From an uncultured Campylobacter sp. (lineage in GTDB: Bacteria; Campylobacterota; Campylobacteria; Campylobacterales; Campylobacteraceae), in assembly GCF_938045775.1 (NCBI RefSeq), contig NZ_CALIBH010000284.1, positions 1-5,584 of the forward strand: a stretch of 5,584 nucleotides of DNA. The letters are read 5' to 3'. Both the position numbers and the translations under genes were made by a program. This document shows positions 1-5,254 of this stretch, one piece after another. The notes under the pieces were generated by a model. That model was not told the origin of the DNA, did not search any database, and saw nothing but the letters and a program-made list of their open reading frames with translations. Each line of letters starts with the position of its first letter. Within the stretch, counting starts at the first letter, position 1.

Positions 1-66
1 TACTTTATTCGCGCCGTCTAGCAGCGAATACTCGGTGTGAAGGTGCAGGTGGGTGTAGTCGCTCAT
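1..66 (-). CDS. dnaE: DNA polymerase III alpha subunit, N-terminal fragment
   Basis: Catalytic subunit of the replicative DNA polymerase. Only the first 22 codons are inside the window; the gene runs off the left edge. The peptide starts MSDYTHLHLHTEYSLLDGAN, the characteristic start of the PHP domain of DnaE, in which the HLHLH histidines form part of the metal-binding site. The ATG at 66-64 is chosen because AAGGA (72-76) lies 5 nt upstream and a TATAAT box lies a further 14 nt away. The fragment is short, but the motif is very specific to DnaE/PolC-type PHP domains, and the DnaE form fits best. Confidence 0.9.
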   Translation of the reverse strand, partial: MSDYTHLHLHTEYSLLDGANKV

Positions 67-89
67 TTTGATCCTTTTTTGATTTGGAA

Positions 90-95
90 ATTATA
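90..95 (-). promoter_or_regulatory. Putative dnaE promoter, -10 box TATAAT
   Basis: A perfect TATAAT on the minus strand sits 24 nt before the dnaE start codon. Transcription would begin near 83, leaving a leader of about 17 nt that contains the AAGGA ribosome binding site. No convincing -35 box is visible, which is normal for Campylobacter sigma-70 promoters. It suggests dnaE has its own promoter rather than depending on the racemase operon upstream. Confidence 0.5.
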
Positions 96-96
96 G

Positions 97-386
97 TAAA
101 TTCGGGCTTTAGAAACGGTCAAATTTAATGGAATTTTAGCTTAAATTTCAGCGCGAAATTTTACGAGCAAATTTTGTTACGGAATTTTACTTCGGAGGTT
201 TTACATTCTGGGTTTTGCGGATTAAATTTTGATAAAATTTTAAGTTTAAAATGCTGTGATGAAATTCCACTATCATAAAATTTCACCTCGATGGAATTTT
301 GAGCTAACGCAATTCCGCAAAATTCTACGACTTAAATCATCGTAAAATTTTGCGGTTTAGAATTCCGCTTGCAAAGCCTTGCGGCT
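97..386. other. AT-rich intergenic region between racemase and dnaE
   Basis: No gene is supported here. The stretch is dominated by repeated AAATTTT/GAATTTT words. A 7-bp inverted repeat, TGAAATT at 260-266 and AATTTCA at 279-285, encloses 12 nt, but it has neither a GC stem nor a T-run, so I do not call it a terminator. No clear rho-independent terminator follows the racemase stop codon, so some read-through into dnaE is possible. Confidence 0.6.
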
Positions 387-1067
387 CTACGATCTTGAGA
401 ATTCCACGATCGCTTTGGCAAGCTCTCTAGTAGGATCGACGAAAATTTTATCGCTTTTGATTAACGGCAAAAATAGCGGCAGCTCAGTGCAGGCAACGAC
501 ATAAATATCAGCATCGATTTTGCCTAGCAAATTCTCAAAAGCCCCCACGTATTCAGCAGTCTTGCCCGCCTTAACTCCTTTGTAGATGCAATCCATCAAA
601 ATCGCTTGATTTTCTTCGCCAAGCTCCACGCTGATTAGCCCTGCTTCTTTAAGCGGATCGTCGTAAATTTTAGCTTTTTTTGTACCAATAGTGGCTAGCA
701 CAGCGATTTTATGGGCGTTTGGATAATTTCTGCGGATCGCTTTTACGGTGACCTCGGCAATATGAATTAGCGGGATTTCCGCCGCAGCTTCTACATCGTC
801 TGCGAAAAAATGCGCCGTGTTGCACGCCATTGCAAACGCCTTGCAGCCTGCATTTTTGAGCCTAACGGCGCTCTCGCTTAGGCGCGGAAGCGGATTTTCG
901 CCCTTGCCTAAGATAAATGCCGTGCGATCTTCGATCTGCGGATAGCTATCGATTACAAGCGGAATATTTTCTTGATCACTGCCCGCAGCAGTCTCTTCTA
1001 TGATCTTCATATACAGATCCGCACTCGCCAAAGGTCCCATTCCACCGATAATCCCAACTCTTTTCAT
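387..1067 (-). CDS. Aspartate/glutamate racemase family protein
   Basis: Cytosolic, cofactor-independent amino acid racemase of the Asp/Glu/hydantoin racemase superfamily, 226 aa, a normal length. The N-terminus carries the family glycine motif VGIIGGMGPLAS (residues 4-15). The two catalytic cysteines of the two-base mechanism are Cys82 in MACNTAHF and Cys193 in VACTELPL. Arg48 and Lys163 match substrate-contact residues known in archaeal aspartate racemase (Arg48 and Lys164 there). All key residues are present, so the enzyme should be active. The ATG at 1067 has GAGAGGA 6 nt upstream. It lies 28 nt downstream of an acidic amino acid transporter gene and is probably cotranscribed with it, which supports aspartate or glutamate as substrate. 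It resembles the RacD/YgeA branch more than MurI, so a catabolic or D-amino-acid role is likelier than peptidoglycan synthesis. Exact substrate preference cannot be read from the sequence. Confidence 0.9.
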   Translation of the reverse strand: MKRVGIIGGMGPLASADLYMKIIEETAAGSDQENIPLVIDSYPQIEDRTAFILGKGENPLPRLSESAVRLKNAGCKAFAMACNTAHFFADDVEAAAEIPLIHIAEVTVKAIRRNYPNAHKIAVLATIGTKKAKIYDDPLKEAGLISVELGEENQAILMDCIYKGVKAGKTAEYVGAFENLLGKIDADIYVVACTELPLFLPLIKSDKIFVDPTRELAKAIVEFSRS

Positions 1068-1095
1068 AGCTCGTCCTCTCTAAATTTTAATTGGG

Positions 1096-2406
1096 TTAAT
1101 TCTCCCACTTACTCATATCCATTTCGTTTTCGCTCTTTGCGACGTAGATCGACGCGACAACATCGCCCGTTACGTTCATCGAGGTTCGCCCCATATCCAA
1201 AATCGCATCAATGCCTAAAATCATTCCGTAAGCGATCGCTACGTTACCACTTACCTTGACGCCGATAGATTCGAGCACTAAAAGCAGCATCAGCGCACCA
1301 GCTCCCGGAACTCCGGCAGTTCCGATCGCAGCAAGCATCGAAGTGATGATGATCGTGAGGTAGTGGCTGCTATTTAGATCGATACCGCAAGCATTAGCGA
1401 TAAAGAGCGAGCAAACGCCCAAATACACGGTCGTGCCGTTCATATTCACCGTAGCACCCACGGGCAAAACAAAGCCGTAGATCGCCTTTGGAATTCCCAT
1501 ATCTTCGGCGGTTTGCATCGTAATCGGAAGCGTGCCGTTGGAGCTGCGGGTAACAAAAGCCGTAAGCATCGGCGGACGCACTTTTTTAAGGAATTTAATC
1601 GGGCTAACTCCGATAAGCATACAAATAACGCAATAAACCGCAAATACTTGAATCGCAAGTCCCACGTATAGGGTAATCGTGACATTTAATAGCGAGCTGA
1701 AAGCCTCGATACCGCTTTTATTAAACACTACAAACATTAGCGCAAAAACGCCAATTGGCGCGTATTGCATCACCCAGTGCACGACCTTAAACATAATCTC
1801 ACTCATTCCGTCGAAAAAATTATAAACCGTATCAGCGGAATTTTTAATACGAGCATCACTACTGTCGCGGCAAAACGCAAGCCCTACGCCAAGAAATAAG
1901 CAAAACGCGATGATCGGCAAAATTTCGCCCTTGGCTATGGAATCAAAAGGATTCGTAGGAATTATATTAAGCAAAATTTTACTCATACTAGGCGCGTTCG
2001 CTGCCTTTTCGACAGCCTTGGACGCATCGCTTAGATCAAGCCCGCTACCTGGAGAAAATATAAACGCACACGCTAGGCCGATGACGATCGCAAAAAGCGT
2101 CGTTATAGCGTAAAATATGATCGCCTTAACGCCTACTTTACCCAGGTGCGCGGGCGAGATGCTGCTCGTGCCCACGATGAGTGAGCAGATGATGATTGGC
2201 ACCATGATCATCTTTAAAAGCCGCACGAAAAGATCTCCCAAAGGCGTTAAAATCGCTACCCACGTGGTATCGCCTACCGGCATATTTTTAGGTAGCAACA
2301 TACCGATCGCAGAGCCCAACACTAAAGCGATAATGATGCGCCAAAGCAAGCTTGAGTTAAAATAAAAGGCTAAAATTCCGCCTTTTTTCGTTTGATTTTC
2401 TGACAT
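1096..2406 (-). CDS. Dicarboxylate/amino acid:cation symporter (glutamate/aspartate transporter family)
   Basis: Inner-membrane secondary transporter of the DAACS/SLC1 family, about 436 aa, full length for the family. The expected order is visible: scaffold helices (about 21-270), hairpin HP1 with TRSSNGTLP (288-296), TM7 with NMNGT (323-327), hairpin HP2 with GTAGVPGAGA (364-373) and TM8 with LDMGRTSMNVTGD (405-417); residue numbers here count from the upstream ATG. In TM8, Asp406, Arg409, Thr410, Asn413 and Asp417 correspond to GltPh Asp394, Arg397, Thr398, Asn401 and Asp405; the arginine binds the substrate side-chain carboxylate, so aspartate, glutamate or a dicarboxylate is expected. Asn325 stands where GltPh has Asp312, a sodium-site residue. 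Two in-frame ATGs exist, at 2412 and 2406. GGGAG directly abuts the first and is 6 nt from the second, so I prefer 2406. The racemase gene follows after 28 nt. Confidence 0.9.
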   Translation of the reverse strand: MSENQTKKGGILAFYFNSSLLWRIIIALVLGSAIGMLLPKNMPVGDTTWVAILTPLGDLFVRLLKMIMVPIIICSLIVGTSSISPAHLGKVGVKAIIFYAITTLFAIVIGLACAFIFSPGSGLDLSDASKAVEKAANAPSMSKILLNIIPTNPFDSIAKGEILPIIAFCLFLGVGLAFCRDSSDARIKNSADTVYNFFDGMSEIMFKVVHWVMQYAPIGVFALMFVVFNKSGIEAFSSLLNVTITLYVGLAIQVFAVYCVICMLIGVSPIKFLKKVRPPMLTAFVTRSSNGTLPITMQTAEDMGIPKAIYGFVLPVGATVNMNGTTVYLGVCSLFIANACGIDLNSSHYLTIIITSMLAAIGTAGVPGAGALMLLLVLESIGVKVSGNVAIAYGMILGIDAILDMGRTSMNVTGDVVASIYVAKSENEMDMSKWEN

Positions 2407-2412
2407 GGACAT

Positions 2413-2417
2413 CTCCC
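2413..2417 (-). promoter_or_regulatory. Ribosome binding site that decides the transporter start
   Basis: GGGAG on the minus strand touches the ATG at 2412 with no spacer, too close for initiation there, but stands 6 nt before the ATG at 2406. The downstream ATG is therefore the likelier start, removing two residues from the longer reading. Confidence 0.6.
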
Positions 2418-2438
2418 TGCACTAAGAATTTTAACGGA

Positions 2439-2444
2439 ATTCTA
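2439..2444 (-). promoter_or_regulatory. Possible promoter -10 box for the transporter-racemase operon
   Basis: TAGAAT on the minus strand lies 26 nt before the first ATG (2412) of the transporter. Transcription would begin near 2432 with a leader of about 20-26 nt. No -35 box is clear. A TAAAAT closer to the gene (2428-2433) is an alternative. The AT-rich context makes chance matches common. Confidence 0.3.
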
Positions 2445-2656
2445 CCGCAACTTGCCATAAAATAAAATTTAATCGGTCGCCAAATGAAAGTTAAATTTGA
2501 AAATTCGATCACAAGCTTAACCGCATTTTAAAGCTGAAATTATGCGGCAGGCTTTGTTTTTTGAAGTTATGAAGCAGAATTTCAAAGGAAAAACGACACA
2601 TGAAATTTTATAGAATTTTGCGGATTTTGATGCAGTGAAAAGCCGAAATTTTGTGG

Positions 2657-2733
2657 TGGTGGGCTCACTAGGACTTGAACCTAGGACCATCCGGTTATGA
2701 GCCGGATGCTCTAACCAACTGAGCTATGAGCCC
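2657..2733 (-). tRNA. tRNA with CAT anticodon (tRNA-Met, possibly tRNA-Ile2)
   Basis: A complete 77-nt cloverleaf. The acceptor stem GGGCTCA/TGAGCCC pairs perfectly, the D stem is GCTC/GAGC, the anticodon stem TCCGG/CCGGA holds the loop CTCATAA, the T stem is CTAGG/CCTAG with loop TTCAAGT, the discriminator base is A, and CCA is encoded in the DNA. The anticodon is CAT. The paired G1-C72 end excludes the initiator tRNA. An elongator Met tRNA is the default reading. The C4-G69 pair and the resemblance to B. subtilis tRNA-Ile2 make the lysidine-modified AUA-reading tRNA-Ile2 a real alternative. It stands alone between protein genes. Confidence 0.95.
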
Positions 2734-2756
2734 GCCAGCGGTAAAAAAGAAATGTG

Positions 2757-2762
2757 ATTTTA
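2757..2762 (-). promoter_or_regulatory. Possible tRNA promoter, -10 box TAAAAT
   Basis: TAAAAT on the minus strand, preceded by a T-rich stretch, lies 24 nt before the tRNA 5' end. Transcription would start near 2750, giving a short 5' leader for RNase P to remove. There is no clear -35 box. Confidence 0.4.
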
Positions 2763-2991
2763 CAAAAATAATCTTAAAACGGCGTTAAAATCAATCATAA
2801 ATTTCACGCTTATCACTAAGCGAATGTCACGATAAACTCTATGGCGCGCAGCACGACTTTTGTGCAAAATTTAGCGCCGCTTTGAAAGCGAGCAAACAAC
2901 AAATCAAAGCAAACGATTTAAAATTTAACGGCGCGATTTAAAATGCGTCGCAGTGCACAAGCTAACGACAAACGCACCGCTAGGATTTACA

Positions 2992-3020
2992 GCGCATTAC
3001 GGCCTTGCGTAATCTTGCGC
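2992..3020. repeat. Inverted repeat / hairpin
   Basis: GCGC and ATTACG (2992-3001) pair with CGTAAT (3008-3013) and GCGC (3017-3020), with a 6-nt loop and a 3-nt bulge, giving 10 base pairs. No T-run follows on either strand, so it is not a typical rho-independent terminator. It lies over 330 nt past the end of the YccF-type gene. Confidence 0.5.
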
Positions 3021-3103
3021 CAAATTTAAATTTAAAATCGTGCCGCAGTAAAAATGCCTCATCACATACGGAATGCGAGCGAACCGCGGAAGCTAGCAAT
3101 GTA

Positions 3104-3118
3104 CCGTATCGCATACGG
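3104..3118. repeat. Perfect inverted repeat CCGTAT-CGC-ATACGG
   Basis: Two 6-nt arms with a 3-nt centre. The same CGTAT(C/T)GC core recurs at 3154 and 3202, about 50 and 48 nt further on, and an inverted copy is at 3227-3235. It could be a binding site for a dimeric protein or an RNA hairpin. There is no T-run. Confidence 0.5.
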
Positions 3119-3202
3119 CAAAATGTCAAAAGATAGCTGAGCAAGCGCACATGCCGTATTGCGTACAAAAACCACAAGCAAATTACAGGCGAGCCGCATA
3201 AT

Positions 3203-3235
3203 CGTATCGCGTAGCACGGCGCTTAGCGCGATACG
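3203..3235. repeat. Perfect 9-bp inverted repeat CGTATCGCG / CGCGATACG
   Basis: Arms at 3203-3211 and 3227-3235 are perfectly complementary around a 15-nt loop. This is the strongest stem in the gap and contains the recurrent CGTATCGC core. It lies about 120 nt downstream of the YccF-type gene. Without a T-run it is a weak terminator candidate, though it could protect the 3' end of that mRNA. Confidence 0.55.
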
Positions 3236-3355
3236 GCACCGTTTAGCATTCACAAAGATGGCGGATAAAAAGATAAATTTTGATGCAAATTTCATCTTTG
3301 CGCGCAAATCCTCTTTTAAATCCGCCGCGATAAACTCGCCGTACTCGCGAACCAA

Positions 3356-4300
3356 TCAAAAGCTTTCTACGCTAATAGGCGATCTCGACAATATCTCGGC
3401 GCCGTAATGATTTTCAGACGCTCCCTTGCAAATCTTATTTTCGGCATCGGGCCCTTTTTCGATAGTGATCGTTTTCTTTTTGTTATCCACGCTGATTACG
3501 AAGCATTTGTAGATATTCGCGCCCATTAGATACGCCGAATTCACTCCGTTAGATATTAAAGGAACATTCGTCATAGCCGAAAGATCGGATGAGAATTTTC
3601 CATATCCCATATTATAGATCCTTATATCAGTTTCAACAGTCATTAAATTTGTCGTCAACTTAGCAATCTCCGCATCCTCCCTAGTAGCCAATAAGTTCAC
3701 TCTTGGTAGCACAACCGCTGCTGCGAGCAAAACAAGCACCACGCTACATACCGTAGCTACTATCGTCACTACGGATAGCTTCTGAGGCGTTACGTCGTAT
3801 TCGCAGTTTTGTAGCAACTCTGCGGCTGCGCTTTGCTGCACTCCGCTTATCTCGTCTGCTTTAGCCGCAGCCACTCTATGTCTTAGTTCCTCGGCTAAAT
3901 CGTGGCTGATGCAAACCTTATCTACAGGATTAAAGATAGTGCCTAGAGACTTGGCAAGCACGATAGCGCACGGAATTCCGATGATGGTAATGAACTGACC
4001 TATAACCGTAAAAATTCCACCAATAAAAAGCCAAATACCAAAAACTATGATGTAAATGACCTTAACGATATTCGCGTAAGTCTGATACGTCATATGCACC
4101 GCGTCGGTTATCGATCCTTTCTTTTTACGCACCATATCGTGCGTAAAGGGCAAAAATAGGAATTTGCCATATTCCATAAGACCTAACCCCACGGGAGCGG
4201 TCACGACTAAAATGGTAAGGATCAAACCTGACAAATAGGTCAAGATAGCAAGGATCCAACCAGCCATAAAAAACCAAATAATGTTACCTAAGATACGCAT
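3356..4300 (-). CDS. YccF (DUF307) domain membrane protein with C-terminal pseudopilin-like domain
   Basis: A 314-aa predicted inner-membrane protein; function unknown. Residues 3-57 (LGNIIWFFMAGWILAIL onward) and 78-130 (IVKVIYIIVFGIWLFIGG onward) form the two tandem hydrophobic repeats typical of YccF, normally a protein of about 150 aa. A charged linker (132-173) leads to a further membrane helix, 175-198, ending LPR. The segment after it, with REDAEIAKLTTNL (207-219), reads like the helix-to-head transition of type II/IV pseudopilins. The C-terminal part has two cysteines, Cys266 and Cys291, around beta-strand-like sequence, as in many epsilonproteobacterial pseudopilins. The prepilin cleavage motif and Glu5 are absent, so processing by prepilin peptidase is not expected. 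The ATG at 4300 has GAGG 6 nt upstream. No secretion or pilus gene is adjacent. The YccF assignment is firm; the pilin-like assignment rests on pattern similarity only. Confidence 0.85.
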   Translation of the reverse strand: MRILGNIIWFFMAGWILAILTYLSGLILTILVVTAPVGLGLMEYGKFLFLPFTHDMVRKKKGSITDAVHMTYQTYANIVKVIYIIVFGIWLFIGGIFTVIGQFITIIGIPCAIVLAKSLGTIFNPVDKVCISHDLAEELRHRVAAAKADEISGVQQSAAAELLQNCEYDVTPQKLSVVTIVATVCSVVLVLLAAAVVLPRVNLLATREDAEIAKLTTNLMTVETDIRIYNMGYGKFSSDLSAMTNVPLISNGVNSAYLMGANIYKCFVISVDNKKKTITIEKGPDAENKICKGASENHYGAEILSRSPISVESF

Positions 4301-4317
4301 ATTTTACCTCTTTATAA

Positions 4318-4323
4318 ATTATG
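4318..4323 (-). promoter_or_regulatory. Possible promoter -10 box for the YccF-type gene
   Basis: CATAAT preceded by TTTG on the minus strand lies 17 nt before the ATG at 4300. The leader would be only about 10 nt and would just include the GAGG ribosome binding site at 4307-4310. The GC hairpin at 4332-4358 would then cover the -35 region. Confidence 0.3.
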
Positions 4324-4331
4324 CAAATCAA

Positions 4332-4358
4332 GCGAGCCGTCTACCTCAGACAGCTCGC
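4332..4358. repeat. Strong GC hairpin upstream of the YccF-type gene
   Basis: GCGAGC (4332-4337) pairs with GCTCGC (4353-4358), and GTCT (4339-4342) pairs with AGAC (4348-4351) across one C/A mismatch, leaving a 5-nt loop: 10 base pairs in all. No T-run follows on either strand. It could be an operator over the -35 region of the downstream gene or an imperfect terminator. The structure is plain; its role is inference. Confidence 0.5.
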
Positions 4359-4578
4359 ACAGCCTCTCATCCGTTTTGCAAAGCATTTGGCACAACTCGC
4401 GCGAAAAGGCGCGCCGAAGCGCTATGGCGCGGCAAAGCGCTAAAACGTGCCGAAACACTAAGAGATACTAAGGCGCACACCCCTTTAGCGCAACGCGCCC
4501 ACGCCTGCGGCTATGGCGTGCAAAACGAGCCTTATGCATGCAAACCACCGTATGCAAAACAACTGTGGAATGATAGGA

Positions 4579-4588
4579 GGGGGGGGGG
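4579..4588. repeat. Homopolymeric G10 tract
   Basis: Ten consecutive G residues on the plus strand. In Campylobacter, G/C runs of this length are slippage-prone and often drive phase variation. Here the tract is not inside a recognisable gene: adding or removing one G opens no long frame on the plus strand. It lies 278 nt upstream of the YccF-type gene start. Confidence 0.9.
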
Positions 4589-4690
4589 TTAACGATTGGT
4601 AACAAGCGCTTTTGCGCGATAAAATTTTACCCTGCAAATAGCTATGGCAAGGGAGTTTGCGAAATTTAAAATTTATTTTGAAAGGGTTAG

Positions 4691-4772
4691 GAATTTTAAA
4701 AATTTTGACGCTAAAATTTTGAAAAATTTTATGAATTTTTGTGAATTTTGCGAACCAAAATTTTAGAATTTT
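4691..4772. repeat. Cluster of AATTTT tracts, partly phased at about 10 bp
   Basis: AATTTT begins at 4692, 4701, 4715, 4725, 4734, 4744, 4759 and 4767. The central run is spaced 10, 9 and 10 bp, close to one helical turn. A/T tracts in helical phase are known to bend DNA, so this may be an intrinsically curved segment. General AT-richness could also explain it. Confidence 0.45.
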
Positions 4773-5037
4773 CACGGCGCAGTAAAGCGAAATTTTAAAA
4801 TTCTGCTACGAATTTTGGCGCGAGCTTTAGCAAAAACTTTCTCCACTAATTTTAATACAAATTTGACGCGCAGACTTACTGTGAATTTATGTAAATCCAG
4901 CATAATGCTTTGCCTAGGATTTTTGTGTAAAGTCTTTGCGACAAATTTTAGCAAGAACCTTACGAGAGCTTTGATGCGAACCTTTTCGAAAACGCTCGTC
5001 ATAAATTTTTAAACGGATTTTATGGCCTCGGGCATAT

Positions 5038-5254
5038 CTAGTCAATAAATTTTACGCGAATAGCATCCTTATCGCGGCAGCAACTCAGTTTTATCAAAAT
5101 AGAAATTTAGCAAACAATTTTTACGCCACCGCAAGCGTATTTGCTGAGATGAAATTTCAAAAACAAAATTCCGTCGCCACGTAAGCAGTGCCGCTATCAG
5201 GGTAAAATTTATAGACAAAATTCCTAGCACCAAAACTGCTACTTGATATTTCAC
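5038..5254 (-). pseudogene. Possible small membrane protein gene, frameshifted near its 3' end
   Basis: A minus-strand frame opens at a GTG (5254) and ends at 5069, encoding 61 residues: a hydrophobic segment, about residues 4-26 (VAVLVLGILSINFTLIAALL within it), then a mixed charged tail containing FEISSQQIRLRWRKN. The tail looks like real protein rather than AT-rich noise. Dropping one base near 5075-5080 would continue the frame with RDKDAIRVKFID to a TAG at 5038-5040, a natural-looking C-terminus, so the gene may carry a one-base frameshift. A TATGAT box (5274-5279) lies just upstream. The ribosome binding site is poor and the start is GTG. I do not recognise a family. It could be a genuine 61-aa protein, a decayed gene or chance. 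Confidence 0.35.

Larger units (their letters stand above)
2734..3355. other. Intergenic region with inverted repeats, no supported gene
   Basis: About 620 nt between the tRNA and the YccF-type gene. It is richer in GC than the other gaps and holds several inverted repeats, listed separately, plus a nested pair at 2843-2878 (GGCGC/GCGCC outside, GCAC/GTGC inside). The minus strand stays open for 97 codons directly after the stop of the YccF-type gene (3062-3355). The first 30 or so residues look protein-like, but there is no convincing start or known domain, so I do not annotate it as a gene. The region may be a decayed gene. Confidence 0.5.
4301..5068. other. Long intergenic region, GC-rich left part and AT-rich right part
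   Basis: No gene is supported in most of this stretch. About 4380-4530 is GC-rich, with GCGC words, a GGCGCGCC palindrome (4408-4415) and a CACGCC/GGCGTG inverted repeat (4500-4520). A G10 tract follows at 4579-4588. From about 4620 to 5010 the sequence is dominated by AAATTTT words. Open frames exist on both strands but have low-complexity or strongly basic translations and no ribosome binding sites, so I treat them as accidental. Confidence 0.55.

Noticed and set aside
340..386. Possible rho-independent terminator after the racemase
   Set aside because: Only 4-bp GC stems can be drawn and no T-run follows on the minus strand.
972..1259. Plus-strand open frame opposite the racemase-transporter junction
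   Set aside because: It lies antisense to two strong genes, its translation is low-complexity Ser/Arg-rich, and it has no ribosome binding site.
1446..1685. Second minus-strand open frame inside the transporter
   Set aside because: It overlaps the conserved HP1-TM7 part of the transporter in another frame and resembles no protein.
1910..2365. Two plus-strand open frames opposite the transporter
   Set aside because: They are antisense reflections of transmembrane segments of the transporter, with no independent support.
2734..3355. CRISPR-like array, prompted by the 48-50 nt spacing of CGTATCGC cores
   Set aside because: The shared core is under 10 nt and the flanks differ. A CRISPR array needs identical repeats of about 23-47 nt, and no cas gene is present.
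3159..3407. Plus-strand open frame of 82 codons
   Set aside because: It overlaps the 3' end of the YccF-type gene in antisense and runs through inverted repeats. No ribosome binding site or family resemblance.
4281..4592. Plus-strand open frame ending in the G10 tract, considered as a phase-variable gene
   Set aside because: Changing the G count by one either stops at once or gives a short tail. The translation looks random and it starts inside the YccF-type gene.
4606..4626. GCGC-TTTT-GCGC hairpin considered as a terminator
   Set aside because: The stem is only 4 bp and the T-run after it is displaced and short.
4485..4775. Minus-strand open frame spanning the G10/C10 tract
   Set aside because: The N-terminal half is Lys/Phe/Ile low complexity from AAATTTT words, the rest is unlike any protein, and there is no ribosome binding site.
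4772..5002. Minus-strand open frame of 76 codons encoding a basic amphipathic peptide
   Set aside because: No ribosome binding site before the ATG, and the composition is explained by the AT-rich degenerate repeat. Kept only as the periodicity finding.
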